Source of the DNA: Pseudeuparius sepicola
Lineage: Eukaryota > Arthropoda > Insecta > Coleoptera > Anthribidae
Assembly (NCBI GenBank): GCA_963920635.1
Contig: OY987298.1
Span: 55,345,949-55,409,948 of the forward strand
Direction of reading: 5' to 3'
DNA length: 64,000 bases
Under the pieces are notes generated by a model. It was not told where the DNA came from and searched no databases. It saw only the letters and a program-made list of their open reading frames with translations. The translations under genes and the position numbers were made by a program. Shown here piece by piece: positions 22,347 to 33,443 of this stretch (positions are counted from its first letter, which is position 1; the number at the start of each line of letters is the position of its first letter).

Positions 22347-22830
22347 CGATATTTTTTATTACACTTCTTTGAAAACGGAAACTTGAAACATTTTATCGGC
22401 ATATTATAATAAATTTAACTGACAAAAAATAGACAATGCAGACAATAAATATAGTGTTTGGTATGTATTATGCGTTTCCATGGTTACTCTCAAATTATTT
22501 CAAAGGTGCTTTGTTGTAAATTAGTTATTGTCAGATAAGGTGAATAAGACGTCAAAAATATTACAGAAATGTATCTAAATATTGAAACACTTACGAATTA
22601 AAATACAAAATAGGAATATGTTAAATATCAGAGAGCATATAGAGTTTCTTAAATTTAGTTTTGCTGTATATTTCTATTTTAAAGCCATATATTCGGTATT
22701 TTTATTCCGCGCACGGAAAGTTTTTCCATGCGCTGTTTCCGTGCGCTAACTCGAAAAACCCCATCTTTCATTATTGCTAAAACAGATGAAAATAAGGTGT
22801 TTTCAAAGAAGTATAATAAAAAATGTGTTC
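22347..22830. mobile_element. MITE-like inverted repeat
   Basis: TTTTTTATTACACTTCTTTG on the left matches CAAAGAAGTATAATAAAAAA on the right, and CCGTGCGC/GCGCACGG lies just inside the right end. No coding capacity is seen. Confidence 0.45.
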
Positions 22831-22849
22831 CTTTGTTGAAACAAATTAC

Positions 22850-23431
22850 TTTTTTTTAATCGGCACTTAAGATGACTCAAAATTGTCAATGAAAGCTTAG
22901 AAATCGACACTATACTAAATCATTATTGTACGATTTTTTTCTATAAGTTAGCTTTGGCGAGATTTGAAACCCAAACGTCAGACCTGGCTGTCAAACTTGG
23001 CCAGATATTCAAAAGTCGGCCAAGTATCATTTAACTTTTCAGCCTCATTGCAGAATTTAATGTTATCTATAACAACACAACCTTTCAGTATAAGTATTCG
23101 GGTCAATTTGAATAACAATAATATTTTCTATATACCCTTCAAGAGAGTAGCCAGAGGACGCCTCAGTTGTGCTGTACGGCATCGTGCTCATTGTAATAAG
23201 TAGAGCTATATCGAGGCAAATCAATGGCGCACGCAGTCGGCTCATTAAATTATTTTCCCCAATGAAACTTATTTTTTCCCAATTAGAGAAAATATATATG
23301 TGTTCCTCGGCACTCAAGTTCCTTTCTATAACTCATGTGGTTTATTTGCCTCGGCCTTACAGGGCTCGGCAACTAAATTCCACATTCATTATAAAAAGTT
23401 GAACTTCAGTGCCTTGGTACACAAATAACTA
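22850..23431 (+). repeat. 5S-related repeat family, copy F (diverged)
   Basis: The same order of landmarks is present (AATCGGCAC start, ATTATTGTACGATTTTTT, terminal hairpin with CCTCGGCC and GAACTTCAGTGCCTTGGTAC), but the 5S-like block is hardly recognisable. This is the oldest-looking copy. Confidence 0.6.
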
Positions 23432-24002
23432 ATAAACTTCTTTTGTGAAAACATTATTTTTTAAGGTACAGGACTTGGAAACAAATTTTGTCTTAATGAA
23501 TTGTATAAAAACTAACAAATAGATTTGTCCCATATGCCACTAGACTATTTTTGATTGACAGTCCTATCTTGACGAACATCTTAGCTGATTTTTCATCATT
23601 CAAGTTTACTATGCAACCTTGACAAGGGAACTTTTTTTATTTAGAAAACAATTCTATAAAAGATATATGGGAGAGAAAATATCTGAAGCGATTTGTGTAG
23701 ATTCATGTCAGATTATATAAAATCCTATCTTCCTCAATCCGAACCTGTACACGGACAGGAAAAACATGAATCTGATAATTTTATGAGTAGATTATAGTCC
23801 CAGTAAGTAACTGACGACACATACTAATATTAATAATAATAATAATAGTAGCTATGTAAGGAGTCAAAATTAAGTTATTGGTTGCTGGGTAAGACGTTGT
23901 ACTAAAGTTAATAAGTAATAAGTTGATAGGTTTTGTTGTTTAAAAGTTAAAAATTTTGCATGCATAGTTTTCACCAAAGTAAGTGCTATGGATGATCTTT
24001 AC
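23432..24002. other. Intronic sequence without recognised feature
   Basis: RFX intron 4, immediately downstream of exon 4 in transcription direction. It includes a short (AAT)n stretch near 23830. Confidence 0.35.
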
Positions 24003-24201
24003 TCTTGATTTTGGATTCTGCGGCTGAAGTGAGTTTCGATGCTGCTTCAGTTCCGGCACCAATGGAATGGTGGAGGACCAGATAATACGCCAGTGCTTGC
24101 ATCGACGAAAACTGCATCCCCAACTGTTGCTGAGACCAATCGCGCACAATCAGCCAGGCGGCGGACATTAAATTGTTGTGGGTGAATGGGGCTTCAGTGG
24201 A
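24003..24201 (-). CDS. RFX5/7-type transcription factor, coding exon 4 (residues 219-284)
   Basis: The acceptor is TTCTGATTGCAG and the donor is GTAAAG. The exon enters in phase 0 and leaves in phase 1 (199 nt). It encodes STEAPFTHNNLMSAAWLIVR, then DWSQQQLGMQFSSMQALAYY and LVLHHSIGAG. The alternating hydrophobic helix pattern with the W..DW and ALAYYLV..H..GA sequence corresponds to the helical segment after the DNA-binding domain of RFX5 and RFX7 (human RFX5: CDWAERIL..FSS..EVARFLLQQHLISA, from memory). That segment mediates oligomerisation or partner contacts in the RFX5 family. Confidence 0.85.
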
Positions 24202-24880
24202 CTGCAATCAGAAATTCAGAAATTTAGATATATTTTTATAACATATCTGAGTGATTTTTGTTTATGATTTACGTTGTAACCAATTCCTAGGGTACTTAAC
24301 AACAACAACAAAAAAGAGCAGGACACATTGAATTTTATTCTGAATTTAAACTGTATTCACTATAAGGAACTTTACTAAGTGTTTTATTCCAAATGTATTT
24401 TTTTACATACATACATTAGACAAGCAACTACCTTACTCTAACGATGAATATAACCCAGTTGAAATAAATTATAACAATTACTTTAGCACAACTGAACAAG
24501 TTTATTAGGAATATACGCATATAACAAGCTAAAAAGTGGCAATCGAACTATTCTAATGTGTTGAACTGAAAAAGTGTGACTTTTGAGACTAAAAGTCTGT
24601 CAGTTTAGTCACTTGGTACATAATATATCATTATAAGGAAAATAAAACCCATGCCACAGTTATCCCAGAAACAAATAAACGTCAATTTTCATGTTGCACA
24701 ACCAATCATAAATTTTGTCAGAAAAATCTAAGTATATTTATATAGTGTGTAAAAGGTAAGGATTTACCACCCGTGCAAAATCTTGATTTGTTGACTGATT
24801 TCGTTAAACTCTTTTTGTTAGGTAGGCATTTATTTTATTTATTTATTGATTTATACACAACTGATCTACCTACAGAGTGT
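24202..24880. other. Intronic sequence without recognised feature
   Basis: RFX intron 3. No feature was recognised. Confidence 0.3.
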
Positions 24881-25300
24881 CTACTTTTGAACATATACAA
24901 ATCCATAAAATCTTTATTTTTGTTTTGACCCTCCTGCCATTTTCGAAATGCAACTCCAAGGACGGCTACAATTTTTTATACCATTTAGCGATTTTTATTA
25001 TTTAAAATTTGACACCACAGCGTTAATTAGGACATTCCAAAACCCCATATAGCAAATTTAAACAAAAAATATACAGGGAGTTCCATTCTTCAGAATGCCA
25101 AAGTTGAGCAAAATAGGCATCTGGCAAGTCAGGTGTGCCATGGAATCACCTCAAAACAGTTCAGGATGCCATTCTCTGTGCCATCTCTGACTCACCAGAT
25201 GCTTTTAAATTTCCTATGTTGCGTTAATTAGGACATTCCAAAACCCCATATAGCAAATTTAAACAAAAAATATACAGGGAGTTCCATTCTGCAGGTTGTC
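24880..25300 (+). mobile_element. Family C fragment with internal duplication
   Basis: It matches one arm of the family C element (CCATAAAATCTTTATTTTTG, ACCATTTAGCGATTTTTATT). A roughly 74-bp piece containing ACATTCCAAAACCCCATATA occurs twice (25019 and 25224) in direct orientation. Confidence 0.7.
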
Positions 25301-25369
25301 AAATTTAAAGATTTTTCTCCTACTTTCTACATTCCAATTGTCTTGGTCATCTATTAGTGTATTATTAAG

Positions 25370-27440
25370 TCTAGGTGAGATATCTTCAGTTAAGTTTATT
25401 ACTTGATATGTAATTGAAGAATAGTTCTTCAGTTTAGGACAGTTCTTTAAAAAATTACAACTCTATCTTTTGCAAGCCTTTGCAAAATATATTTGCTTCA
25501 TCATGCTAAAATAAATTAAAGAAATAGGTACAAAATTGATAAATTAAAACTAATCTAGAATCAGAACTCACCAAAGAGCGAAAAGTATTAGCCTTAATGT
25601 AAAAATAATTGTAAAAATGATTGTATGTGGGGTTAACGATTAAAAGAACACAATTTTGAATAAAATTTTCAAAAAAGACTTATAAAAGAATCTATTTTTA
25701 TAAATTCTGATCCTAATTCAATAAATTTTCGTTCTGATGTATATAATCTAAGCGTAATTTATTCTAATTTGATTTCTTCTATTCCCAATAAAATTACTAC
25801 CCAAAATTAAAATTATAATTAAATGTTACCTCATAGATTGTACTATTTTTACAACTCTGCTCAATTTATATATTGGCCTCTCTATTTTTTACACCTTTTT
25901 ACCTTTTTCATTATTATGCGACTTTTTATTAATTCTGACTTTATCAAATCAAATTGATATTTTTAACCATAGATAAGAAATATACAGGGTGTCCAACTTT
26001 ATTACTGTACAAATCAGTAAAATCTTCATTTTTGGAGATAACCGCCTAAACTTTTTTTTGTTTGAAAGGCCTTCAAAAACCGCCTCTTTTGACGTTCCCG
26101 CCATTTTCAAAATGCAAATACAGGGCCGGTGCGATTTTTTTATACACCCGATTTTAACGAAAACCATTTAGCGATTTTATTATTTAAAATCTGACCCCAT
26201 AACGTTAATCAGAACACCCCAAAACCCCCATATACCAAGTCTGAAAAAAATATATACAGGGAGTTCCATTCTGTAGGGTCTCAAAGTTGAGCAAAATAGA
26301 AAATTTAAAGACATCTGGCGAGTCAAATGTGCCATGGAATCCCTTCAAAACAGTTGAATGGTCGATAGGATCACTCAAAATGTTAATGTGAAAAGATTTA
26401 CTACAAACATATATAGGGTATTTTCTCCGAGCCATCTCAAAATTCTGAAATTTTATTAAACTTTATACTGGTCAGGAGTGCTCTGGAATCATTGGAAAAA
26501 TATTAATAAACACAAAAGTAATTTATTTCTTTACAAAATGCCAACCAACAAATAAAAATAATTTAAATTATTGGACCTTTCTCAACAAAGTCACTGTCTA
26601 AGATGATAGATTTTCTGTGCCTTTCCTATTATGGCACACCAGCTACCTTAACTGATATGGACTTACTGACTGGCAGGCTTCTGTATTTTTTAGATTTAGT
26701 TCGTTAATAGTGTGTGGAGGGGTTTTGTTATACACGATTTTTTACCCCTACAAAGTTCGAAAAATTCAGTAATTTGAGATGGCACAGAAAAGAACACTCT
26801 GTATATTTTGTATTGGACCTTTGCACACCAACACCTTGAGTGGTCCTATTGACCATTCACCTGTTTTGAGGGGATTCCATGGCACACTTGACTTGGCAGA
26901 TGCCTTTAAAATTCCTAATTTGCTCAACTTTAACACCCTGCAGAGTGGAACTCCCTGTATATTTTTTATTCAAATTTGGTATAAAGGGGTTTTTGGATGT
27001 TCTGATTAACGCTGTGGGGTCAGATTTTAAATAAAAAAATCGCTAAATGGTTTTCGTGAAAATCGTGGGTATAAAAAGGTCAAAAGAAGCAGTTTTTGAA
27101 GGCCTTTCAAACAAAAAAAGTTTAGGCGATTATCTCCAAAAATAAAGATTTTACTGATTTGTACAGTAATAAAGTTGGACACCCTGTATAATATACGATT
27201 TTTAACCCACATACAATCGTTTTTACAATTATTTTTACATTAAGGCTAATATTTTCCTCTCTTTGGTAAGTTCTGATTCTATATTAGTTTTAATTTATCA
27301 ATTTTGTACCTATTTCATTAATTTATTTTAGCCTGATGAAGCAAATATATTTTGCGAAAGCTTGTAAAAGATGTAATTTTTTAAAGAACTGTCCTAAACC
27401 GAAGACCCATCCTTCAATTACATATTTAATAATAGTGAAC
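25370..27440. repeat. Long inverted repeat with hammerhead-like core, Penelope-type pseudo-LTR candidate
   Basis: Bases 25370-25640 pair with 27200-27440 in inverted orientation (shared blocks include TGTAATTTTTTAAAGAACTG and TTAATTTATCAATTTTGTAC). The right arm carries CTGATGA, a GCAAA..TTTGC stem and GAAA (27333-27359), the order of a hammerhead ribozyme core. In the left arm the core has decayed (CATGATGA, CAAAGG). Hammerhead motifs in paired terminal repeats are known from Penelope-like retroelements. No reverse transcriptase is left; the space between the arms is occupied by a family C element. Confidence 0.5.
25985..27186. mobile_element. Family C element, complete, mariner-type foldback
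   Basis: It begins CAGGGTGTCCAACTTTATTA and ends with the inverted copy, with TA on both sides. Arms of about 450 bp contain AAAATCTTCATTTTTGGAG, ACCATTTAGCGATTTTATTA and TACAGGGAGTTCCATTCTG, and the centre is about 330 bp of unrelated AT-rich sequence. No ORF of transposase type is present. Fragments of the same family are at 11195, 24880, 35130 and 36640. Confidence 0.8.
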
Positions 27441-27581
27441 AAGAAAAGACAATATATTTATTACTTGAGTCATGATATTTTTTTTGCTGCTATTCTAAAT
27501 CATTTTGTTATATATTTTTTTCAATATTCTCGGTATTTATTTCTTGCGGATTGTTTTAAATATTTTTTCCTTTATTTGTGT

Positions 27582-27969
27582 CTAGTTTTTGTTGTACTTT
27601 CCACATATTTTTTCCACATTTAGCTTCTGCTCCAATAAATCAATAGCCTTATAAAGTAAATTTTGTTTGTTATGTAGTTTCTTAATTATTTCATCTTTGG
27701 ATTTCACGAGCTCTTCCCCTCTTTCTTGAGTGGAACCCACCCACATCACATGGGTATTGAAAATTTGGTATTTGTGTTCTTTTTGATTCTCTTCGCTTTT
27801 TGGCACAAGACTGAACCAGGTTGTTTTTCCCTAAGGTGATTAGGCTGGCAATCCTGAGTGCACATGATGTGGTAAGCACTTTGGTCAAATATGGAATGAG
27901 TGACTTTTTTGAACAATATTTGCAAACTTTCTTGGGATCACTTCCATTGAGCTGCTTATTGTCAGCCAT
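27582..27969 (-). pseudogene. LINE ORF1-like remnant
   Basis: An ATG opens MADNKQLNGSDPKKVCKYCS, a C-x2-C start of a zinc-finger-like domain. After a frame change come EELVKSKDEIIKKLHNKQ and LEQKLNVEK, a typical coiled coil. A zinc-binding N-terminus plus coiled coil is common in ORF1 of Jockey-like LINEs. No ORF2 follows. The family assignment is tentative. Confidence 0.35.
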
Positions 27970-28383
27970 CTTGGATGTGAATATTTATTATGTGTATTCA
28001 AAATGTGCATATGAGTGGGTAACTTTATTTTTGAGTTGTAATCATGGTCAATTGCGATCACTTTTATTGCCTTAAATTTCAAAAAGTACTATTAGGGATT
28101 TTTCTAGTGAAAAACTGCAGATTTTTGTTTAAGATCATTAAAAATCTATCTGTTCCAATTTTAACGAAAAAAAAAAAAAAGTTTATCAAAATCAGTCAAC
28201 AAATAAAGATTAGTGATGAACTGCAGATTCTTGTTTAGGATCACTCAAAATCTATCTGTTCCAATTTTACCAAAAAAAAGTTTGGCAGAATCGGTCAACA
28301 AATAAAGATTTTACAATGGTGGTATGTCCTTAACGTGGATAAACTGTGTAAAAATAAAATACCAAACAAATTTTTCTACATAC
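27970..28383. other. Intronic sequence with a short direct repeat
   Basis: TAAAAATCTATCTGTTCCAA-type sequence occurs twice, about 110 bp apart (28138 and 28247), each followed by a poly-A tract and CAACAAATAAAGATT. It holds no gene and is close to the RFX exon 3 donor. Confidence 0.4.
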
Positions 28384-28576
28384 CAATGGTTTTTCACTCA
28401 AATCTGGTAAGACTGGTGGCTTCAAATTATTGCATCTCCTCAGACCAGAATAGCAGTACCTAGAATTTCCCCTGGTTCCGAGTCTTCTAGCCCTTACTTT
28501 TGGGTATACTTGTTTCATCACCTTTCCAAAATCGGCTTGTGATAATGGCTTTATGTTGATCTTTTCACAGTATTGA
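28384..28576 (-). CDS. RFX5/7-type transcription factor, coding exon 3 (residues 154-218): second half of DNA-binding domain
   Basis: The acceptor is AATTTTGTTCCAG and the donor is GTATGT. One base completes the codon split with exon 2, and the exon leaves in phase 0. It encodes QYCEKINIKPLSQADFGKVM and then the RFX signature KVRARRLGTRGNSRYCYSGL. The winged-helix recognition segment (RARRLGTRG) and the Y-C-Y-S-G-L-R-R end are intact, so DNA binding to X-box sequences should be retained. PVLPDL (residues 208-213) matches PxLPxL, by which RFX5 and RFX7 bind the ankyrin proteins RFXANK and ANKRA2. This strongly favours the RFX5/7 subfamily over RFX1-4. Confidence 0.92.
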
Positions 28577-28654
28577 CTGGAACAAAATTATACCAATCAC
28601 CACTGGAACACTACCAGGCAGAATAAATTGACACACGGAGTATCACTGGGTGTT

Positions 28655-29275
28655 TCCTAAACTTGCGGCACAAATTTAAGGGGATAATCCTAGAGCCAAA
28701 ATAAGAAAGTCCCTATAAAAATATTTCCATTTTTCCTCAAATATACGGTATTAAAATTTTGTAAAAAAATCATCTCTTTATTCCTATCTATTCCTATTTC
28801 ATTAGAATATTTACAGTTTCTTAATAATTTTATGGGGTGTCTGTTATTAGAGTTGATCCAGAAATTCCAGGGGCATGTCGCATGTCCATAGGCCAGATCA
28901 ATTGGAATCACACAAAAATAAAAATGCCGAGTAGATTTTTGCAGTTTTCATAAATGTTGAATAAAGCAACTAAAAATACAACTTTTTCATTCCATGCCTT
29001 TTTGCTTCGTATTCGAGAAAACAATGAACTTTTGCATGTCTGTAAAGTTTGAATTTTATTTTTTTAAATGAAGCGACATATATGAAACAATCAAGGGACA
29101 AGAAGTTGTATTTTTAGTTGCTTTATTCAAAACAATTCTTCGATAGCAGTAAAAAAACATTTCTTATTTCAGAAATTGAAGCGATTCTGGACATATAATA
29201 TGTGTACAGGAACTTTTTCTTATTTTAACCCAAGGAATATGCCCTTAAATTTGGGACGCATTTTAAGGAAATATG
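28655..29275. repeat. Foldback with inner hairpin
   Basis: CACAAATTTAAGGGGATAAT and CAAAATAAGAAAGTCCC on the left recur inverted near 29210-29265. Inside, GAATAAAGCAACTAAAAATA (about 28960) pairs with its reverse complement near 29115-29134. It lies in RFX intron 2 and has no coding capacity. Confidence 0.6.
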
Positions 29276-29655
29276 CATGTTCTTAGAGATTGTATTAGAA
29301 CCAAATTTATGTTTAAACTACTGGTTACTTTTAGCGTGAACTCCTTGGGATTCTTTTTTTTTTCATGTTATTTTGATTGTACTGTATTATTAAAAATAAT
29401 GAGCACTTTCATTCCATTCTGTTTGTTAAAATAACACACAATTTAATACTGGGGAAGAAAACTGTAACAAAGTGGGTGTCAAGATTAGATGCATTATGAC
29501 CAATGGCCAAACTTTTGGATGGACATTGGGAAAATGATCAGTTAATCTGAAATCATCAAACTACTGATTGATAAGAAGTATAGTACGAGGTACAAATGAG
29601 GGTACAAAGCCTATGGGAAAAGGCAGAAAGAATTTAAAAATATCGAACCACTTAC

Positions 29656-29901
29656 TAATATCCATTATAGACCTCCTGTTTTGGCAATGAAATGTCTGGA
29701 TCCTCCTCTAGGTGTGTTCTTATCCAGCAAATGGTTCTATAAATTTCGGCCCTGCTCCCCAGCGGATTCAGTGGATGCCGGAAAGGATCCACCGGGTTAG
29801 AAATTTCCGCTGGCAATTTTAAGTAAAGGAGAAACTTTTCTATCTGTGACAACGACTTGACCTGCTCCAAAATGACCCGTATTGTTTGTTTTGCTTCTTC
29901 G
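29656..29901 (-). CDS. RFX5/7-type transcription factor, coding exon 2 (residues 72-153): start of DNA-binding domain
   Basis: The acceptor is TTATTTATTTCAG and the donor is GTAAGT. One base completes the Ser codon begun in exon 1; two bases start the Tyr codon finished in exon 3 (246 nt). It encodes EEAKQTIRVILEQVKSLSQI and EKFLLYLKLP, the conserved helical region before the RFX domain. RAEIYRTICWIRTHLEEDP and SLPKQEVYNGY follow. WIRTHLEE and the LPKQ.VY block are diagnostic of RFX DNA-binding domains; LYLxLP upstream is specific to RFX5/RFX7. No stops or missing core residues were seen. Confidence 0.92.
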
Positions 29902-30985
29902 CTGAAATAAATAAATTATATTAAAAAAATCTACAACTTTTTGGAAAACACAACATAATTTTTTTCATGGGAGAAGCATGTTGAAGTTACCTATTACAAT
30001 TCTCGTGTGATGATCGTGTACATACATGTAATTACATTGAATTAAGTTTAAAATCCGGAAATGTAATATTTCAAAAACAGTAAAAGATAATGGTATAAAG
30101 ATTTATATCACTTTAACCGCAACAAGTACAATTCAAAAATATAAAAATATATGGGGTGTTCCGTTAAAAAATAAAGTTTGGTTAGTATCTTAACACACTG
30201 TATAATGCCACCCCTGACAATTTCATTAGACTCGCAGGAAAATATAATAATAATACAACTTTTGTATTAACCATTTTTTGCTAGCGCGAAAAATAACAAA
30301 TAATGTAAGAGGATTGAAATCTTATGTGAATACCCCTGTACACTTCTGAAAAGTGGACACAAAACAACATTTTCTGTCACTGAGGCTGAACAATTCCTAT
30401 TTTTACACTTAAACTTAATAATGCTGGAAAGGATTTTCTGAAGGATTAGGTCTCGGATTAAGTAAAAAGTAGAATTTTTTCATTGCAATAGCCATGGTCG
30501 CTAATTAAAAAAATCACTATTTAACTAAAGATCGACCAATACCGATATAATATCAGCCGATACCATTAGACCGAAATATGAAATACTATATCGACCGATT
30601 TATCACCTTTTTTTTATTAACCCTAGATCAAAAAGGGTACAATATCAATAATTAATTACTTACTTACATAAAAAAATGTTCAAAAATGCTAGAAAATCGT
30701 AGAAGTTGGAAAAATCCAATTAGTCTTTCTGAAAAAAGTTTCATAACATTGGAAAATTGAAAACTTTTGGAACCGTGGCAGTCACCTACTATTACTTTTA
30801 CACTTAAGTCCAGCATTAAGTGATCTTCAGGTAAATGATGCTATTTTATGAGGTATCATATTTTTTTAAGTAGATCACTCAACTGTAAGTGATATACCTA
30901 TTCTTTAAATCACCCTGCGTATTTTAAAAATTAATATTATAGATACCTACTATAGGCCAGTACAATTACGAAATTTTCTATGGTG
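29902..30985. other. Intron 1 sequence, no gene
   Basis: A stretch at 30140-30200 (GTTCCGTTAAAAAATAAAG, AACACACTGT) resembles 34680-34750, suggesting a dispersed repeat. Nothing else was recognised. Confidence 0.35.
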
Positions 30986-30989
30986 AATA

Positions 30990-32733
30990 GGGAACAAATT
31001 AGCTTAAAGCTGCGACCAAGCACAATCGATAGCTTTTGGCAAGCTGATTAACATACAAAAAGTCCCCAACCCTCCCTTTAGGGGAACACTCCGAAAATCA
31101 CGACGCCATCTTGAATTTCGGTCTTTTGCAGAGTTTTCTCGGATTTCTCACAAAACCCGCAAGAAAAATAGAAAATGTGAAGAGACATTTTTTGTTTAGA
31201 ATAAAAAGTTCTACAAGATAGGTCATATTTATTTTGGATATTTGTATAACTCGTTGTCTTGTATCAATTTTTGAATATTGAAGACTTAGTGAACATGTGG
31301 CAAAAATTAAATTTTAGGGTGCTAAATTGACTTTACCAGACAGTTTCATAAGTCGTGTTTTAAGCACGAACTTGCTCCTTATCCTCCGGCATTATTTGAA
31401 AATGGACTTCTAAGAAAAACAGCCAAATCAGCTTTGTCCTCCCATTTCGATAAGAAATCTCCACCATCAAGCACTCCAGTTGAGGGTTCAATTTTTGTAA
31501 TCGATGGAGGGTATTTAATTCATAAAGTAACTTGGCAACATCCATCTACATATTCCGATGTTTTTCAACAATACATCAAATACGTTAAGTTTCATTATGG
31601 GTTAACATGTATTTGATGGTTATTACTCAAGGTCCACAACAAAAACACAAGAACAGCAAAGACGATGTGCGAAATCCAACAGTGCAGATATAGCAATCTC
31701 AGATTCTAGTTTGACAACGATTAGTCAAGAAAAGTTTTTCAGCAACACAAAGAATAAAAATGACGTTCATTAAACTTCTGATGTCTAAACTAGAAGCTAA
31801 TGGCATCCGAGTTAAGCAAAGACCCAGATGCTACAAAAGAAGAAATAGTAAAAAATGGAGAAGAATTTTTAATTAACTTATATGAGAAAAGTAAATCAGT
31901 AAAGACGCTGGACGATCTAATAAGATATGTAAAATATAATAATATAAATTGCACGTCAACAACTGACATCAAACTTTGAGCTGTCTGCATTGCCACCTAC
32001 CTCAGAAGCCTCCAAATACCATTCCATGAGGGCTTACCATCAAATTCAAGAATGGCTTGGTGACTCGTTGGATCGTTTGGAGTGGGGATGGGAAAAGATT
32101 TTAAAAGCTGATCTGCAACCCGCAAAAATGAAATTAGCACCTGCACCACAATTTATTTTAAATTTGATTTTTTGTAACTGCAAAAGTGGTTGTAGGAAGA
32201 ATTGCAGCTGCAAAAAAGCTAATATTTTTTGCTCAACACTTTGCGGCCATTGCAATGGAAATTCGTGCGAAAATATACCTACTGTAAATGATTCAGATGA
32301 AGAAGACCTATAAAGCCCAAGAAATTCGACAAAAAGGTATATTATTAATGTTATAGTTTATGTATTTGTTCATTTAGTATCTTTGTTTTGTTAGCCATTG
32401 TAGCACCCTAAAATTTAATTTTTGCCATATGTTCACTAAGTCTTCAATATTCAAAAATGGATACAAGTCAACGAGTTACAAATATTCAAAATAAATATGA
32501 CTTATATTGTAGAACTTTTTATTCTAAACAGAAAATGTCACATCACATTTTCTATTTTTCTTGCGGGTTTCGTGAGAAATCCGAGAAAAGTCTGCAAAAG
32601 ACCGAAATTCAAGATGGCGTCGCGATTTTCGGAGTGTTCCCCTAAAGGGAGGGTTGGGGATTTTTTGTATGTTAATCAGCTTGCCAAAAGCTATCGATTG
32701 TGCCTGGTCGCAGCTTTAAGCTAATTTGTTCCC
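30990..32733. mobile_element. Long-TIR DNA element with nuclease-like/CXC protein remnant
   Basis: Terminal inverted repeats of about 340 bp begin GGGAACAAATTAGCTTAAAG. The flanks show AATA on both sides (30986-30989, 32734-32737), a likely 4-bp duplication. The TIRs include CTCCCTTTAGGGGAACACTC and run inward to GTGCTA/TAGCACC. The interior is a broken plus-strand ORF (separate entry). The superfamily is uncertain; 4-bp duplications and a GGG start are compatible with Sola-like elements, but no transposase was recognised. Confidence 0.7.
31330..32313 (+). pseudogene. Element-borne protein: PIN/FEN1-like N-part, cysteine-rich CXC-like C-part
   Basis: Segments across frames read as follows. 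ALFENGLLRKTAKSAL (near 31390) comes first, then GSIFVIDGGYLIHKVTW (31480-31540), FQQYIKYVKFHYG, and after a frame change EQQRRCAKSNSADI. C-terminal pieces are KLEANGIRVKQ, then EFLINLYEKSK, then LPPTSEASKYHSMRAYHQIQ and EWLGDSLDRLEWGW (31990-32100). Last is CNCKSGCRKNCSCKKANIFC plus CGHCNGNSC. This order recalls a protein widespread in arthropod and fish repeats with a FEN1/PIN-like start and a tesmin/TSO1-like cysteine motif. Its middle third, expected to hold DVDLL and SGCDT blocks, is missing, so it is an internally deleted copy. Confidence 0.6.
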
Positions 32734-33049
32734 AATACAAACTTAACTGTACTGGACTACTAATAATAAAGATATTTAGAAAAAAAATCCTTTTTTATAA
32801 TGAGATTCTACATTAAACCATTATCCAAAAATAGGATTAGCCGAGGGATTAGCATGTCTACATTTCGTATAATCCTGTGGAAACATCACCATTTCAAATT
32901 AAAGGTAAATTATATTCTTGTGGATATGGCCTAATATTCTGCTAACTATTCAGCTGAATATTCAGTTAATCCCCAAAAATTTATAGTATTTCGTATCAAA
33001 ACGCTTTTTAATAGCCTCTTAGACAATGAAAGAAAGGAAAATGCTTAGA
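32734..33049. other. Intron 1 sequence without recognised feature
   Basis: No exon or element boundary was seen apart from scattered TATTCAGC motifs that may belong to the hAT-like element to the right. Confidence 0.3.
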
Positions 33050-33443
33050 GTAGAAGTTGCACCAAATATTCAGCAGAGAGAATAATTGGCCGAATATTTG
33101 GCGGGGCCAAATAATGCTTTTACTGCTGTCTGGAGTTGCACCTGTCATTTAAGTTGGATAATAGTTGTTTTAAAATTTTAATGGTTTCTTGATACTTTAA
33201 GTAAAAAAAATGTACCTAAGCACATATTAAGCAAAAAAATGTAAATTTTGCTATTTATTTTTTAATAAATTTTGTAGCTTAACAAAAACAATTTTTCTTA
33301 TACAATTGACTCACCGAATAATTAGTCGAATATTCGGTTTTATAAAAGCATTATTCGGCCTTGCCGAATATTGAGCAATGCCCAAAAAATGGCCGAATAT
33401 TTGGCCAATTATTCTGCCTACCGAATGTTCAGTGCATCCCTAG
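33050..33443. mobile_element. hAT-like element, right end only
   Basis: The right terminus CAGTGCATCCCTA is preceded by many CCGAATATT/AATATTCGG motifs (33090-33430), as in hAT elements whose tips read TAGGGATGCAC. No matching left tip was found, so the element is truncated or its left end has decayed. Confidence 0.5.
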
